Assembly: GCA_031255325.1 (NCBI GenBank)
Contig: JAIRST010000067.1
Location: forward strand, 1 to 34,089
From: Holosporales bacterium
GTDB lineage: Bacteria; Pseudomonadota; Alphaproteobacteria; UBA3830; JAIRMZ01
DNA length: 34,089 bases
Direction of reading: 5' to 3'
In this document: piece after piece, positions 19,945 through 29,890 of the stretch
How the letters are laid out: the number at the start of each line of letters is the position of its first letter
Numbering within the stretch: the stretch's first letter is position 1
Notes under the pieces: model-generated
Told to the model about the DNA's origin: nothing
Databases searched by the model: none
Seen by the model: only the letters and a program-made list of their open reading frames with translations
Position numbers and translations under genes: made by a program

Positions 19945-21903
19945 TTACGCATGTCTTTGCTGTGTGAATAAGGGATCGGCTGCTGTATAGCATCTAATGG
20001 GTTGTACGGGAACATCTATCCCCATGGTGTCGAATTTTTTCTTGAGCCGTCTGTGAAATTCAAATCCAACAAGTTTCAAGGGATCAGGATGCGTTTTAAT
20101 AGCCCAAATGAGGGTTATCCCTTTTAAATCAAAGGGTGTAATACCAAAAATTTGTACTGGTTCGGTGACTTGCTCTTTATAAGAATCGTCTGTAAGAAGC
20201 TCTTGTCCCACTTCCTCGAGAGCTTGTGTAACTTTAGCGACGTTCTCACGAGGATCGATCGTAAGCTCATAAATTTGAAGGGTATAATCTCGCGATAGAT
20301 TACAGAATGCACTCACTGTGGAATAAGGAATAACATGTAGCGTTCCACTGACCTCACGTACATAGACAGCGCGGATGGACATGCGTTCCACAAATCCGCT
20401 GATGCCATTGATCGTGACATAGTCACCTGTATCCATGTCATCTTCAATAAGCACGATGGTTCCTTGGATAAAAGATTTCGTGACTTCTTGTGCTCCAAAG
20501 CTGATTGCAAGTCCCAACACACTGAATCCAGCGAGAAGCGGAGCTATACTAAATCCAAGGTTTTCCACTATTCCTGCAAGAACAACAAAAAAGATAGCAA
20601 CATGAAAAACGCTTTTTAAGAGCGGCAAAAATGTCCGCAACCGCTTTTCCTTTTCTGGATTTTCCGCTTGAACCAAGGTTATTTTATAATCTATACAAAG
20701 CGTTAAAGCTTGATATAGAACGATCCCTGCACACATCAGAAAAGCATTCCCTAAAAAGCTAACTAAAATGATATGCCCCCACGGTGTACTTGCTGCATGG
20801 AAAATAGACAGTCCACAAAAGTGGCCAATCAAAAGCACAAGGAATATGTAGAATATTGCGATAGTGAGAGATTCGATTTGCGTAAGGCTCTTTTGTGCAC
20901 GTTCTAAAAAAGTACTGTTTTGTGCTTTGCTTTCCTTTAAGATACGTCGTACCTTACGAGGAAGCCACAAAATACAAGAAATAATAAATTGCATTCCTGC
21001 TATAGTAATAAGACTAATGGCCAAAGGTTTGAGCCAGTTAGCAGGCTTAAATTCTATTTCGTAAAACTCTAATCCCAAAAGGAGTACACCACCGTATCCA
21101 AGGAAAATCCACCATCTTTTATTAAGAGCGCAAAAAATATCTATCCAAACGCTTATATTGTTTTCTTTATGTGTACTATTTAAAAGATCCTTGATAGCGG
21201 AACGGGCACGAAAAACAGAAAGCAACATATAACAAAGAGCTATGGAAAGAAGACTGTGCTTCGTAAGGGTTATGGTTGTTTTTGGGAATTCCAGCAAAAA
21301 TTGAGCGCTACTTACCGTTATGATACCGATACTTGTTATCCATAATGTAGTTTTGATGAAAGACCATAAAGAACGCATGTGAATTTCTGCAGCACGGAAT
21401 AAGCGAGCATGCGGAGTGTATGGAGAGAGTACTGCCATGGCAAAAAGGCGCAGGAAAGCTGCACTTGATAAAGTACCGACAAAAGTTACGTAAAAAGTAT
21501 GAAGTGATCTACTTTGAAGAAAACTTGCTTCATAAAAACCAAGTAAAGCAAAAAGAGCAATAGGTACCATAGATCGACACAAACTGCCAAAAGTAAAAAA
21601 CAGGTGGTCTATTTTAGAAGAATGATTAATATAACGTATCAACGCCCGTTCTAGTATCCACGAAGCCCAAAATTGAACGATCAGAAAAATGATAAAAACA
21701 ATGAATGGATATAATAGAACTGATGTGTATCCTTCAGATAAAGTTTCCGTATTAAGGAGAGTCTGTACTTCTTGCAACGAAGAAATTTGTGCTTTGGCTG
21801 ATTGCAGCAATGCTAGGAAAGTCATGCTTCCTGTACATAAGCTTAAGATCTTTTTTTGTACATTTGACAGACTCATCGAAAAACTCCCCAAAAAGTCTTG
21901 CAT
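19945..21903 (-). CDS. MscS-family mechanosensitive ion channel with extended N-terminal membrane domain
   Basis: Core GFSVLGLAISFGAQEVTKSFIQGTIVLIEDDMDTGDYVTINGISGFVERMSIRAVYVREVSGTLHVIPYSTV; many preceding TM segments. Confidence 0.92.
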   Translation of the reverse strand: MQDFLGSFSMSLSNVQKKILSLCTGSMTFLALLQSAKAQISSLQEVQTLLNTETLSEGYTSVLLYPFIVFIIFLIVQFWASWILERALIRYINHSSKIDHLFFTFGSLCRSMVPIALFALLGFYEASFLQSRSLHTFYVTFVGTLSSAAFLRLFAMAVLSPYTPHARLFRAAEIHMRSLWSFIKTTLWITSIGIITVSSAQFLLEFPKTTITLTKHSLLSIALCYMLLSVFRARSAIKDLLNSTHKENNISVWIDIFCALNKRWWIFLGYGGVLLLGLEFYEIEFKPANWLKPLAISLITIAGMQFIISCILWLPRKVRRILKESKAQNSTFLERAQKSLTQIESLTIAIFYIFLVLLIGHFCGLSIFHAASTPWGHIILVSFLGNAFLMCAGIVLYQALTLCIDYKITLVQAENPEKEKRLRTFLPLLKSVFHVAIFFVVLAGIVENLGFSIAPLLAGFSVLGLAISFGAQEVTKSFIQGTIVLIEDDMDTGDYVTINGISGFVERMSIRAVYVREVSGTLHVIPYSTVSAFCNLSRDYTLQIYELTIDPRENVAKVTQALEEVGQELLTDDSYKEQVTEPVQIFGITPFDLKGITLIWAIKTHPDPLKLVGFEFHRRLKKKFDTMGIDVPVQPIRCYTAADPLFTQQRHA

Positions 21904-21960
21904 TTTTCTTCATTGTGCGAACAAATTGTGAAAAAATCCTGAATAAATATTGAGAAGAGA

Positions 21961-22722
21961 ATGGATATCCTGCGTTTCTTTAAAAGAATGACGAATATTT
22001 TACTTCCGCCGCATTGTGTATGTTGTCAAGAACCCATCACAGGGGATGTTGCCTTATGCGCAACATGTTGGAAAAAGCTCAGCCTTTTTCATACTCCTTG
22101 GTGTGCACGGTGTGGAACACCTCTTAATTTCGAGCTTCCTGGCGAAAATATTTGTGAAGAATGCTCTAGAAAATTTATTCATATTTTCGATGGCGCCCGT
22201 TCTGTTGCTGCTTATCAGGGAAGTGCACGCACTTTGGTATTAAAACTCAAGCACGCCGATGCAGCTTATTTAGCGCCTCTTATGGGATCGTTGATGCAAC
22301 GTGCAATAAAGGACCTCAAAAACGTGGATTATGTTATTCCTGTCCCTTTGCATTGGAGGCGCCTTTTGAAACGCAAATACAATCAATCCGCTCTTTTGGC
22401 GTATTACTTAACAAAAAAAAGACATCTTCCCTATGCGCCGAGTTTTTTAAAGCGCCATCGCGCCACCCCCTCGCAAAAAGGCCATAATGCGCAAGAACGT
22501 TATGAAAATGTAGAAGGCGCTTTTTCTGTTACAAAAAAAGGATACCTGGCTTTGGAAAGAAAAAATGTACTCCTTATCGATGACGTATGGACAACAGGCG
22601 CTACGTTAACCTCCTGTACAAAAACGCTAAGAAAAGCAGGTGTTTCTAAGGTATATGTCTTAACTTTTGCCCGAGTCCTAAAGGGAGAAGCTCTGGTGCG
22701 ATTGAGTGAAGACACCCTCTAG
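21961..22722 (+). CDS. comF: ComF family phosphoribosyltransferase
   Basis: N-terminal zinc-binding Cys pairs (CVCCQEP, CATCWKK, CARCGTPL, CEEC) and PRPP motif VLLIDDVWTTGATL. Confidence 0.93.
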   Translation: MDILRFFKRMTNILLPPHCVCCQEPITGDVALCATCWKKLSLFHTPWCARCGTPLNFELPGENICEECSRKFIHIFDGARSVAAYQGSARTLVLKLKHADAAYLAPLMGSLMQRAIKDLKNVDYVIPVPLHWRRLLKRKYNQSALLAYYLTKKRHLPYAPSFLKRHRATPSQKGHNAQERYENVEGAFSVTKKGYLALERKNVLLIDDVWTTGATLTSCTKTLRKAGVSKVYVLTFARVLKGEALVRLSEDTL

Positions 22723-22836
22723 CATAGGTAATAAAAGATAGAATTTTTTCATGTTTTTCCTTGTATCTTTACAAGATTTCTTGTAGATATCCTAATAAGA
22801 TGAAGCGAAGAGTTGTTCTAAAAAAGGAAAAAGATT

Positions 22837-23025
22837 GTGGCTGTTCCTAAAAAGAAAACATCAAAGTCTCGGCGAGATATGCGTCGGGCCCATGCAGCGT
22901 TGGTTCCTGTCTTCGGCGGAGAGTGTCAAACATGTGGAGAGAAGAAGCGTCCACATCATGTGTGCCCTGTGTGTGGGCATTATAACAAACGTCCTGTTTT
23001 AAAAGATTCCCGCGTCTCTGAGTAA
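22837..23025 (+). CDS. rpmF: 50S ribosomal protein L32
   Basis: [21 protein letters not shown] and two CxxC pairs; GTG start; upstream of plsX as in many bacteria. Confidence 0.96.
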   Translation: MAVPKKKTSKSRRDMRRAHAALVPVFGGECQTCGEKKRPHHVCPVCGHYNKRPVLKDSRVSE

Positions 23026-23040
23026 ATTTACGGAAAGCAT

Positions 23041-24105
23041 GTGATGTCATCATCGCCCAGGCCTATTCGCATAGCTATCGATTGTATGGGAGGGGATACA
23101 GCTCCAGAGGTTGTTTTTCAAGGAATCTCTCTTTGTGCGAAAGAGTTGGGGCCTATTTCTCTACAGCTTTATGGGGTACAGGCGGCGATAGAGCCCCTTG
23201 TTGAAGAGATTAAGAAAGATACTGCCTGCAAAGATTTATTTATTGAAGTAATCCTAGCCGACGATGTGGTTACCTCTGACATGAAACCTAAAGTCGCTGT
23301 ACGCTCTCATCGAGCCTCTAGTATGGGGCTCGCTGTTATGGCTGTTCGGGAAAAGCGTGCAGATGCTGTTCTATCAGCGGGAAACACGGGTGCTTTCATG
23401 GCGTTTTCCAAGATTATGCTCGGTACGTTAAAGGGGATTGATCGTCCTGCTATTGCAACATTCCTTCCCACATCCAAAGGGCAGTCTTTGGTATTAGATT
23501 TAGGAGCGAATGCAGAATGTTCCGGTCGTAACCTGGTGGAATTTTCTTTCATGGGCGAGGCGCTGACGCAAGCATGTTTGGGCATTTCTGCCCCTAGTAT
23601 TGGGCTATTAAATATCGGTTCAGAAAACACGAAAGGTAATCGTATTGTTCAGGAAGCTGCAGAGATTCTCACGAAAACAGATCTTCTGAAAAATTATATA
23701 GGATTTGTAGAAGGAACGGATATCATGGCAGGGACAGTAGATGTCGTCGTTACAGATGGATTCACAGGAAATGTTGCCCTGAAAACGATCGAAGGATCTA
23801 TGCGCTTTGTCAAAGAACAAGTTGGACGTGCCGTAAAAAAATCTATTGGAACACGTATTAGCGCTTTTATACTTTATCGTACCCTGAAGAAAGCTTTTAC
23901 ACGCTTCGACCCACGTATTTATAACGGAGCTGTACTCTTAGGTCTCAATGCTTTAGCGGTAAAAAGTCATGGAAATGTGGATGCCTTTTCCTTTGCACAT
24001 GCGCTAAAGTTTACCGTAAATGTTGCGCGTCAAGATCTTTTAACGCATGTAAAAACATATGTTGATAGATGGGCATCAACCGAAGAAGGGACTTCCAGGG
24101 AATAA
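23041..24105 (+). CDS. plsX: phosphate acyltransferase PlsX
   Basis: IAIDCMGGDTAPEVVFQG, SAGNTGAFMAFSKIMLGTLKGIDRPAIAT, VVTDGFTGNVALKTIEG. Confidence 0.97.
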   Translation: MMSSSPRPIRIAIDCMGGDTAPEVVFQGISLCAKELGPISLQLYGVQAAIEPLVEEIKKDTACKDLFIEVILADDVVTSDMKPKVAVRSHRASSMGLAVMAVREKRADAVLSAGNTGAFMAFSKIMLGTLKGIDRPAIATFLPTSKGQSLVLDLGANAECSGRNLVEFSFMGEALTQACLGISAPSIGLLNIGSENTKGNRIVQEAAEILTKTDLLKNYIGFVEGTDIMAGTVDVVVTDGFTGNVALKTIEGSMRFVKEQVGRAVKKSIGTRISAFILYRTLKKAFTRFDPRIYNGAVLLGLNALAVKSHGNVDAFSFAHALKFTVNVARQDLLTHVKTYVDRWASTEEGTSRE

Positions 24106-25067
24106 TGCTCTGCTCAGTCTTAAAAGGTGTAGGGGGATACCTCCCTACAAGCGTGTTAACAAATGATGACCTCAGTCGAACGATGGATACATCCGATACA
24201 TGGATCCGTCGGCGAACAGGAATAGGCGAGCGACATATTGCCGCCCCCGAAGAATGCACTTCCGATCTTGCCGTGTATGCGGCGCAACGCGTTTTCAAAG
24301 CAGCAGGGATAAGTCCTGAAGCCATTGATTTAGTGTTAGTGGCAACTGTTTCTCCAGACCGAACTTTTCCATCCACAGCAGCTTTAGTGCAAGGGAAATT
24401 GGGCATTACGCGCGGCATGGCGTTCGATGTTAATGCAGCCTGTAGTGGGTTTTTGTATGCCATAACCCTGGCGGATGCCTTACTCAAGCAACGTCAAGCA
24501 ACCTGTGCTTTGGTAATAGGGGCCGAAACATTTTCCCGATTGCTCGATTGGTCTGATCGAACAACGGCTCCCTTATTTGGAGATGGGGCAGGTGCTGTTA
24601 TTTTGAAAGCAGAAGAACATTCAGCGCCTGCTGGCATCCTCTCTTCTTGCCTCTATGCAGATGGAAGCCAGTGGGAGATTTTGTATACGGATGGGGGGCC
24701 TTCTTTAAATCAGCGAACAGGTGTTACCCGGATGCAAGGACGTGAGGTCTTTCGCCAAGCGATCGAAAAGATGCTTGAGTCTATCCGATACCTTCTGGTA
24801 CAAGCGGATATTTCCCTTGATGAAATTGCATGGATCATCCCCCATCAGGCTAATGCACGCATCATCGAATCTATAGCCGAACGCCTCTCTTTTCCTATAG
24901 AGCGTGTCTTAGTGACAGTAGATCGTCATGCTAATACTTCGGCCGCTTCTATTCCTTTGGCTATCGTTGAAGGATTCGAATCAGGGAAACTAGCATTCGG
25001 TCAACATGTCCTATATACTAGCATTGGTGCTGGTTTAACATGGGGAGCATCTTTGATGCGTTTATAG
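24105..25067 (+). CDS. fabH: 3-oxoacyl-ACP synthase III (start adjusted from 24069)
   Basis: Catalytic Cys in AACSGFLYA, HQANARII, HANTSAASIPLAI. TAATG junction with plsX. Confidence 0.97.
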   Translation: MLCSVLKGVGGYLPTSVLTNDDLSRTMDTSDTWIRRRTGIGERHIAAPEECTSDLAVYAAQRVFKAAGISPEAIDLVLVATVSPDRTFPSTAALVQGKLGITRGMAFDVNAACSGFLYAITLADALLKQRQATCALVIGAETFSRLLDWSDRTTAPLFGDGAGAVILKAEEHSAPAGILSSCLYADGSQWEILYTDGGPSLNQRTGVTRMQGREVFRQAIEKMLESIRYLLVQADISLDEIAWIIPHQANARIIESIAERLSFPIERVLVTVDRHANTSAASIPLAIVEGFESGKLAFGQHVLYTSIGAGLTWGASLMRL

Positions 25068-25075
25068 GCAAGAAG

Positions 25076-25378
25076 ATGAGCACAAAAAAAACATCAACGG
25101 TTATTCGTGCAGAATTAGCGAGAGCTTTAGCTGAAGCGTTCAAGATCCATCGTCTTCAGTCAGAGGAGTTTCTGGAAACCACACTTGAGGAAATTGGCGC
25201 AGCGCTAGCACGCGGAGAAAGTGTAAAACTAACCAATTTTGGCACATTCAAGCTTTTATCGAAAAAAAGCCGTCTTGGGCGCAATCCTAGAACACTTGAA
25301 CCTGCAAAAATTAAAGCACGACGTGTTATATCGTTTCATTCTTCTTTGGAATTAAAAACACGTCTTAATGCACCTTAA
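25076..25378 (+). CDS. ihfA: integration host factor subunit alpha / HU-family protein (start adjusted from 25040)
   Basis: VKLTNFGTFKLLSKKSRLGRNPRTLEPAKIKARRVISFHSS; position after fabH as in alphaproteobacteria. Confidence 0.88.
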   Translation: MSTKKTSTVIRAELARALAEAFKIHRLQSEEFLETTLEEIGAALARGESVKLTNFGTFKLLSKKSRLGRNPRTLEPAKIKARRVISFHSSLELKTRLNAP

Positions 25379-25553
25379 TTTTCGGTATTTTTTGAGAATT
25401 GGCACTTCTATAATTTATAAGGCCTAGAAGCCATTTATGGTGGATTTTTAAGATCGTAAGAGCATATTGTATTAAATTAGAAAGGATTTTTATAATTAAC
25501 AAGAGGAAAGTAGGTAATGAATAGGGTAAAAAGTCCTGCAGAATTTCAAGTTG

Positions 25554-26120
25554 TTAAATCCTTGCGATTGCGCCGATTTTGATAAGCTCGGCGTGAAGAC
25601 GCTCTAGAATTTCGCGCATTATAGTACGCAAGATGGTATCGCGCTTTTCGGCAGAAATATCCCGTTCAGCAACTTTGTTTACAGATACCTGGATGCGATG
25701 AGAATAAGCCGGAGCTTTTGCTGCGTCTTTTTTTTCTAATGTCATTAAACACTGCGCTGTATATTGCACTTTTGGCGTTGTAAAAGTAGAAGCGAAGAAG
25801 CCTTGAGGCTCTGCCACCGGAAAGGCGCAAATGGAAGCCTCTTCAATGATGACACGCGTTTGTCCATGGGCACCCGAAGGAATCAGGCATTTCTCTGCCC
25901 AACTTTCCACAACTTCTGGAAAGGATGGAGTAACAAGATGCTCTAAATGTGGGGCTAGTTCCGTTGGATGAAAAGCACGTACCATCGAGACGTTCGCTGT
26001 ATCAAGAGCAATAGGCGTTTGATAAAAAAGCTCCGTTACGGAAGCTGATTCTTTATCAGCAGAACATCCGCATAGGTAAACACACACTATGCATAGACAA
26101 AGTTTTTGAAATTTTGCCAT
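25554..26120 (-). CDS. hypothetical lipoprotein, family not recognised
   Basis: 188-aa ORF with signal peptide and lipobox-like VYLCGC; lies directly downstream of the mlaC-like gene. Confidence 0.7.
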   Translation of the reverse strand: MAKFQKLCLCIVCVYLCGCSADKESASVTELFYQTPIALDTANVSMVRAFHPTELAPHLEHLVTPSFPEVVESWAEKCLIPSGAHGQTRVIIEEASICAFPVAEPQGFFASTFTTPKVQYTAQCLMTLEKKDAAKAPAYSHRIQVSVNKVAERDISAEKRDTILRTIMREILERLHAELIKIGAIARI

Positions 26121-26141
26121 ATAGGCTCCTTTTTCTATTCT

Positions 26142-26867
26142 TTATTTCACATTTTTGGGTGTATTGAAAGCACGCTGCACCCGCCCGTCAAGATCTGAAA
26201 GAAAAGCGCTCATATCGTCTCCCAATTTCTGGATAACATTGGCAAATTCTGAACGCTGTGTAATACCCATGCTTACGCCATCAAGTACAACATCGACGAC
26301 TTTAAATTTTGCTCCATTAGATGAAGGAAACATTTTCCATATAATTTTTACTTGCCCTCCTCGTGGTAGGGTAATCACGCTCTCTACGTTCACCCCCCCT
26401 TGTGCAACGCATGTCGCTCCTTTTACTTGCAAAACAACTCCAAAAAATTCTCTAAAACGTGCGGCGTAGTTGACAACAATCATTTTACGAAAGAGTGTAA
26501 TAAACTGTTGCTTTTGCTCATTTGTCAATCGACGCCAATGACGCGCTAAGACAAAACGTCCAATAGCAGCTACATCAAACCCTTCATCTAAAAGAACCGC
26601 GAATCGCTCTTGCCGGATAGGGGCTGCAATATTGGGATTGGTTAAGGCCATGATTGCCCGTTTGCCAAAGTCCGCAATAAACTGTTGCGCTTCTGCAGAT
26701 ATGGCTGCTTCATCACTGTACGTAACCCTAAAAGGGCACTCCGCAAGGATACCAATACCAAAAACTGTCGCAATCATTCTTAAAAGGTGCAGAGGGCTTA
26801 TAAAAAAAAAGGCGAATATTGTTTTCGAATAAGAGGACACTTTACTTCTCCATTGTTTCATTAACAA
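26142..26867 (-). CDS. MlaC/Ttg2D-family phospholipid-binding protein
   Basis: MlaC-like RFAVLLDEGFDVAAIGRFVLARHWRRLTNEQKQQFITLFRKMIVVNYAARF and VVDVVLDGVSMGITQRSEFANVIQ. Confidence 0.9.
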   Translation of the reverse strand: MLMKQWRSKVSSYSKTIFAFFFISPLHLLRMIATVFGIGILAECPFRVTYSDEAAISAEAQQFIADFGKRAIMALTNPNIAAPIRQERFAVLLDEGFDVAAIGRFVLARHWRRLTNEQKQQFITLFRKMIVVNYAARFREFFGVVLQVKGATCVAQGGVNVESVITLPRGGQVKIIWKMFPSSNGAKFKVVDVVLDGVSMGITQRSEFANVIQKLGDDMSAFLSDLDGRVQRAFNTPKNVK

Positions 26868-26939
26868 GCACGTTTATGCTTGAATAGTTAATAACGTGAA
26901 ATAGAAAGCATTGTCACGGATTTTCTATTTTTTGCCTAT

Positions 26940-27572
26940 TTAAGAAAGCTCTATAAGTTTAAAGACACGAGGAGAAAATTTTTCTCCATAGACACTTTGT
27001 TCTAAAGTAATCGTTGTCTTGTGATGTTCGTCATCTTCCAAAATCCATTGCTGTAAGGAAAGTGTTGCCATATCGAAAACAAGCGTTAGCGTTCCCGGTT
27101 CGTTAAAAGCAGTCAGGGTGAGTCGAACATTATAGACTCCTTTTGTAAAGCTTTTTATTTGAACGTCTGGAGTTCGAAAACTTATTTTTTCTTTCAAAAA
27201 TAGATACAAAGGATTCGTTTGTGGCAGCTCGGAACGTTCTTTTAGTTCTTTGTCGACATGATAGAGATGTCCTCTATTTGATATGATAAGATTCGGATTG
27301 GGCGCATCATAATCGAAACGCACTTTCCCAGGGCGCTCTAAATAAAACCATCCCGTTGCTAGACGGTTATTTCGGTCTATTTGTACAAAACGTGCTTTTA
27401 ACGTTGTGATCCGATTAAACGCAGCTTCAACACGAGAAAGCGTCAAGACGGAAGAAGACACCTCTTGCGTATGAGCGGTATTCTGCAAGGACCCATAAGC
27501 CTTATTTCCCAAAAACCCTAAGCAACATAACACTGCTAACTTATAGCGAGCGCAGAATTTTGACATAATCAT
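26940..27572 (-). CDS. lolA: outer-membrane lipoprotein carrier protein LolA
   Basis: Signal sequence, RVEAAFNRITTLKARFVQID, ATGWFYLERPGKVRFDYDAPNPNLIIS; directly downstream of ftsK with a 4-nt overlap. Confidence 0.93.
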   Translation of the reverse strand: MIMSKFCARYKLAVLCCLGFLGNKAYGSLQNTAHTQEVSSSVLTLSRVEAAFNRITTLKARFVQIDRNNRLATGWFYLERPGKVRFDYDAPNPNLIISNRGHLYHVDKELKERSELPQTNPLYLFLKEKISFRTPDVQIKSFTKGVYNVRLTLTAFNEPGTLTLVFDMATLSLQQWILEDDEHHKTTITLEQSVYGEKFSPRVFKLIELS

Positions 27573-29821
27573 CCTAAAATCTCTCTTTTCCCTGTATGGT
27601 TAGCTGAGCTAACAAATCCACGCGCTTCCATTTGATCAACAATACGGGCTGCTCTATTATAACCTATTTGTAAATGCCGTTGAATAAAGCTTGTTGACAC
27701 CTTTCCTTCACGTCGTACAAGAGCTAAAGCTTCTTCGAATATAGGATCTGCACCTCCATTTTCCACGTTTCCATCGCTAAATGTATCCTCTTCATCTTGA
27801 ACGATTTCCTCTGTGTATTGCGGGTCCCCTTGCTCTTTAAGTTCCTGCACAACAAGCTCCACCTCACGATCCGAAACGAAGGGCCCATGGATACGAACGA
27901 TTTGCCCTCCGGTTGCCATATACAGCATATCCCCTTGGCCTAAAAGCTGTTCAGCTCCTTGCTCCCCTAGAATAGTGCGACTATCAATTTTCGAGGTTAC
28001 ATGAAAACTGATACGTGTAGGAAAATTGGCCTTAATCGTTCCTGTAATAACATCTACAGAAGGACGTTGCGTTGCCATAATTAAATGAATTCCGGCGGCA
28101 CGTGCCATTTGAGCCAATCTCTGCACGGCATTTTCAATATCCTTTCCGGCAACGAGCATTAAATCCGCCATTTCATCGACAATAACGACGATATAAGGTA
28201 AAGGAGTCAACTCAAGCGGTTGGTCTTCATAGATAGGAAGGCCTGATTCGGGATCAAATCCCGTCTGGACGCGACGGAGTAACGGCTCTTTATTCTTCAG
28301 CGATTCAGCTAAACGTGTATTATATCCTTCGATGTTACGTACCCCTAAGCGCGCCATCGCTTTATAGCGATTTTCCATCTCTCGAACTGTCCATTTTAAA
28401 GCAACAACCGCTTTTTTAGGATCCGTCACAACCGGTGTTAGTAAATGAGGAATACCGTCATACACAGAGAGCTCTAGCATCTTGGGATCAATCATAATAA
28501 AGCGACACTGTGCCGGAGAAAGTCGATATACCAAAGATAAAATCATTGTATTGACTGAGACAGATTTTCCAGATCCTGTCGTCCCCGCAACAAGTAAATG
28601 GGGCATGCGGGCTAAATCGACGACAATAGGAACGCCTCCTATACTTTTTCCAAGCGCCAAAACTAAGGATCCTGGGAATTTCTCGTACGTGGAAGCCGAT
28701 AAAAGCTCGCGCAGATAGACCGTTTGGCGTTTTGCATTCGGCAATTCAATGCCGATGACGTTTTTCCCTGGAACAACAGCAACGCGTGCTGATATGGCGC
28801 TCATCGAGCGGGCGATATCATGTGCCAATCCTATAACGCGGGAAGATTTAATCCCTGCGGCTGGGCGCAATTCGTAAAGCGTTACAACAGGTCCCGGTTT
28901 GGTGTCAACAATTTCTCCTTTAACGCCAAAGTCATTCAATACACGCAGAAGCTGATCTGCATTAGCAGCTAAAGCAGCCGTACTGACAGGTTCTTCTTTC
29001 CCATGAGGAAGGGAAAGAAGTTCTAAAGAAGGAAGCGTATATTCCCCTAGAAAAGCCAGATCCAAGTCTGCCTGAGCCGAATGTTTCTTCTCTGAATCTG
29101 ATTTTTGCGCAGATTCAGATGACTCAAAAGGATCTGATCTTCCTGGTATGCTCTCTAAAGTAACCTCTGCAATACCCTTCTTTTTTGCTATTAGAGGGGG
29201 TGAAGAAAAAAAGCGTGGCATGTAATGCTTTAAGTTCCCAAAAAAGGAAAATTCTTTAGGAGGTGAAATACCATGCCAATAATTTTTACAAAAAGAGAAA
29301 AGGGGGGAGACAGAAAGACGAAGAGCGATAACAAACAGCAGCCCTCCTAAACATCCTGCTATCGGTGCAATAAAGCAAACACCTTCAGCAAGAAACGGCT
29401 GCAAGCAATGAACACTAGCATGGAATACAAGCTGCCCTAAGGCTCCCCCTAAGGTTAAGGTTGCAGGCCAAGAAGAGAGACGAAGAGGAACGCCGCCAAG
29501 AGCGAACGAAAGAAGGAAAACCGCCCCTAAAATACCGAAAATAGCACCTTTAATAGGGTATCTTTTTTGTATTTTCCTAATGCCGATAACGCATAAAGCA
29601 ACAGGAAGCAAGCCAGAAGCTAAGCCAAAAAATTGGATCAATACGTCAGCCAACGCATTTCCCAGAATGAACCAGCTATTTTGCATCGTTTCAACGGAAG
29701 TATTCCAAGACGGCTCTTCTGCATTATAAAAAAACAGAGCAGTACCAAGTGTAAAAGCAGCTCCTAAAAGGAAAAAACCCATAAGCGAACGGAAGAAATC
29801 TTGGATTTTTGTTGAAATCAC
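27569..29821 (-). CDS. ftsK: DNA translocase FtsK
   Basis: N-terminal TM segments, Walker A VAGTTGSGKSVSVN, VIVDEMADLMLVAGKDIE, ATQRPSVDVITGTIKANFPTRI, C-terminal gamma/winged-helix region. Confidence 0.97.
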   Translation of the reverse strand: MISTKIQDFFRSLMGFFLLGAAFTLGTALFFYNAEEPSWNTSVETMQNSWFILGNALADVLIQFFGLASGLLPVALCVIGIRKIQKRYPIKGAIFGILGAVFLLSFALGGVPLRLSSWPATLTLGGALGQLVFHASVHCLQPFLAEGVCFIAPIAGCLGGLLFVIALRLSVSPLFSFCKNYWHGISPPKEFSFFGNLKHYMPRFFSSPPLIAKKKGIAEVTLESIPGRSDPFESSESAQKSDSEKKHSAQADLDLAFLGEYTLPSLELLSLPHGKEEPVSTAALAANADQLLRVLNDFGVKGEIVDTKPGPVVTLYELRPAAGIKSSRVIGLAHDIARSMSAISARVAVVPGKNVIGIELPNAKRQTVYLRELLSASTYEKFPGSLVLALGKSIGGVPIVVDLARMPHLLVAGTTGSGKSVSVNTMILSLVYRLSPAQCRFIMIDPKMLELSVYDGIPHLLTPVVTDPKKAVVALKWTVREMENRYKAMARLGVRNIEGYNTRLAESLKNKEPLLRRVQTGFDPESGLPIYEDQPLELTPLPYIVVIVDEMADLMLVAGKDIENAVQRLAQMARAAGIHLIMATQRPSVDVITGTIKANFPTRISFHVTSKIDSRTILGEQGAEQLLGQGDMLYMATGGQIVRIHGPFVSDREVELVVQELKEQGDPQYTEEIVQDEEDTFSDGNVENGGADPIFEEALALVRREGKVSTSFIQRHLQIGYNRAARIVDQMEARGFVSSANHTGKREILG

Positions 29822-29890
29822 TACGTTTTTCCTTTGCGAAAAACCTTACCATTGCTTTTTATACGTTGAAGATCTTTTGTCCATAACGTT

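Noticed and set aside
24011-24487. 158-aa minus-strand ORF opposite plsX/fabH
   Set aside because: Shadow ORF across two conserved plus-strand genes; no domain signature.
25400-25440. CTTCTA...TAGAAG hairpin after ihfA
   Set aside because: Short 6-bp stem with a long loop and no following U-tract; not convincing as a terminator.
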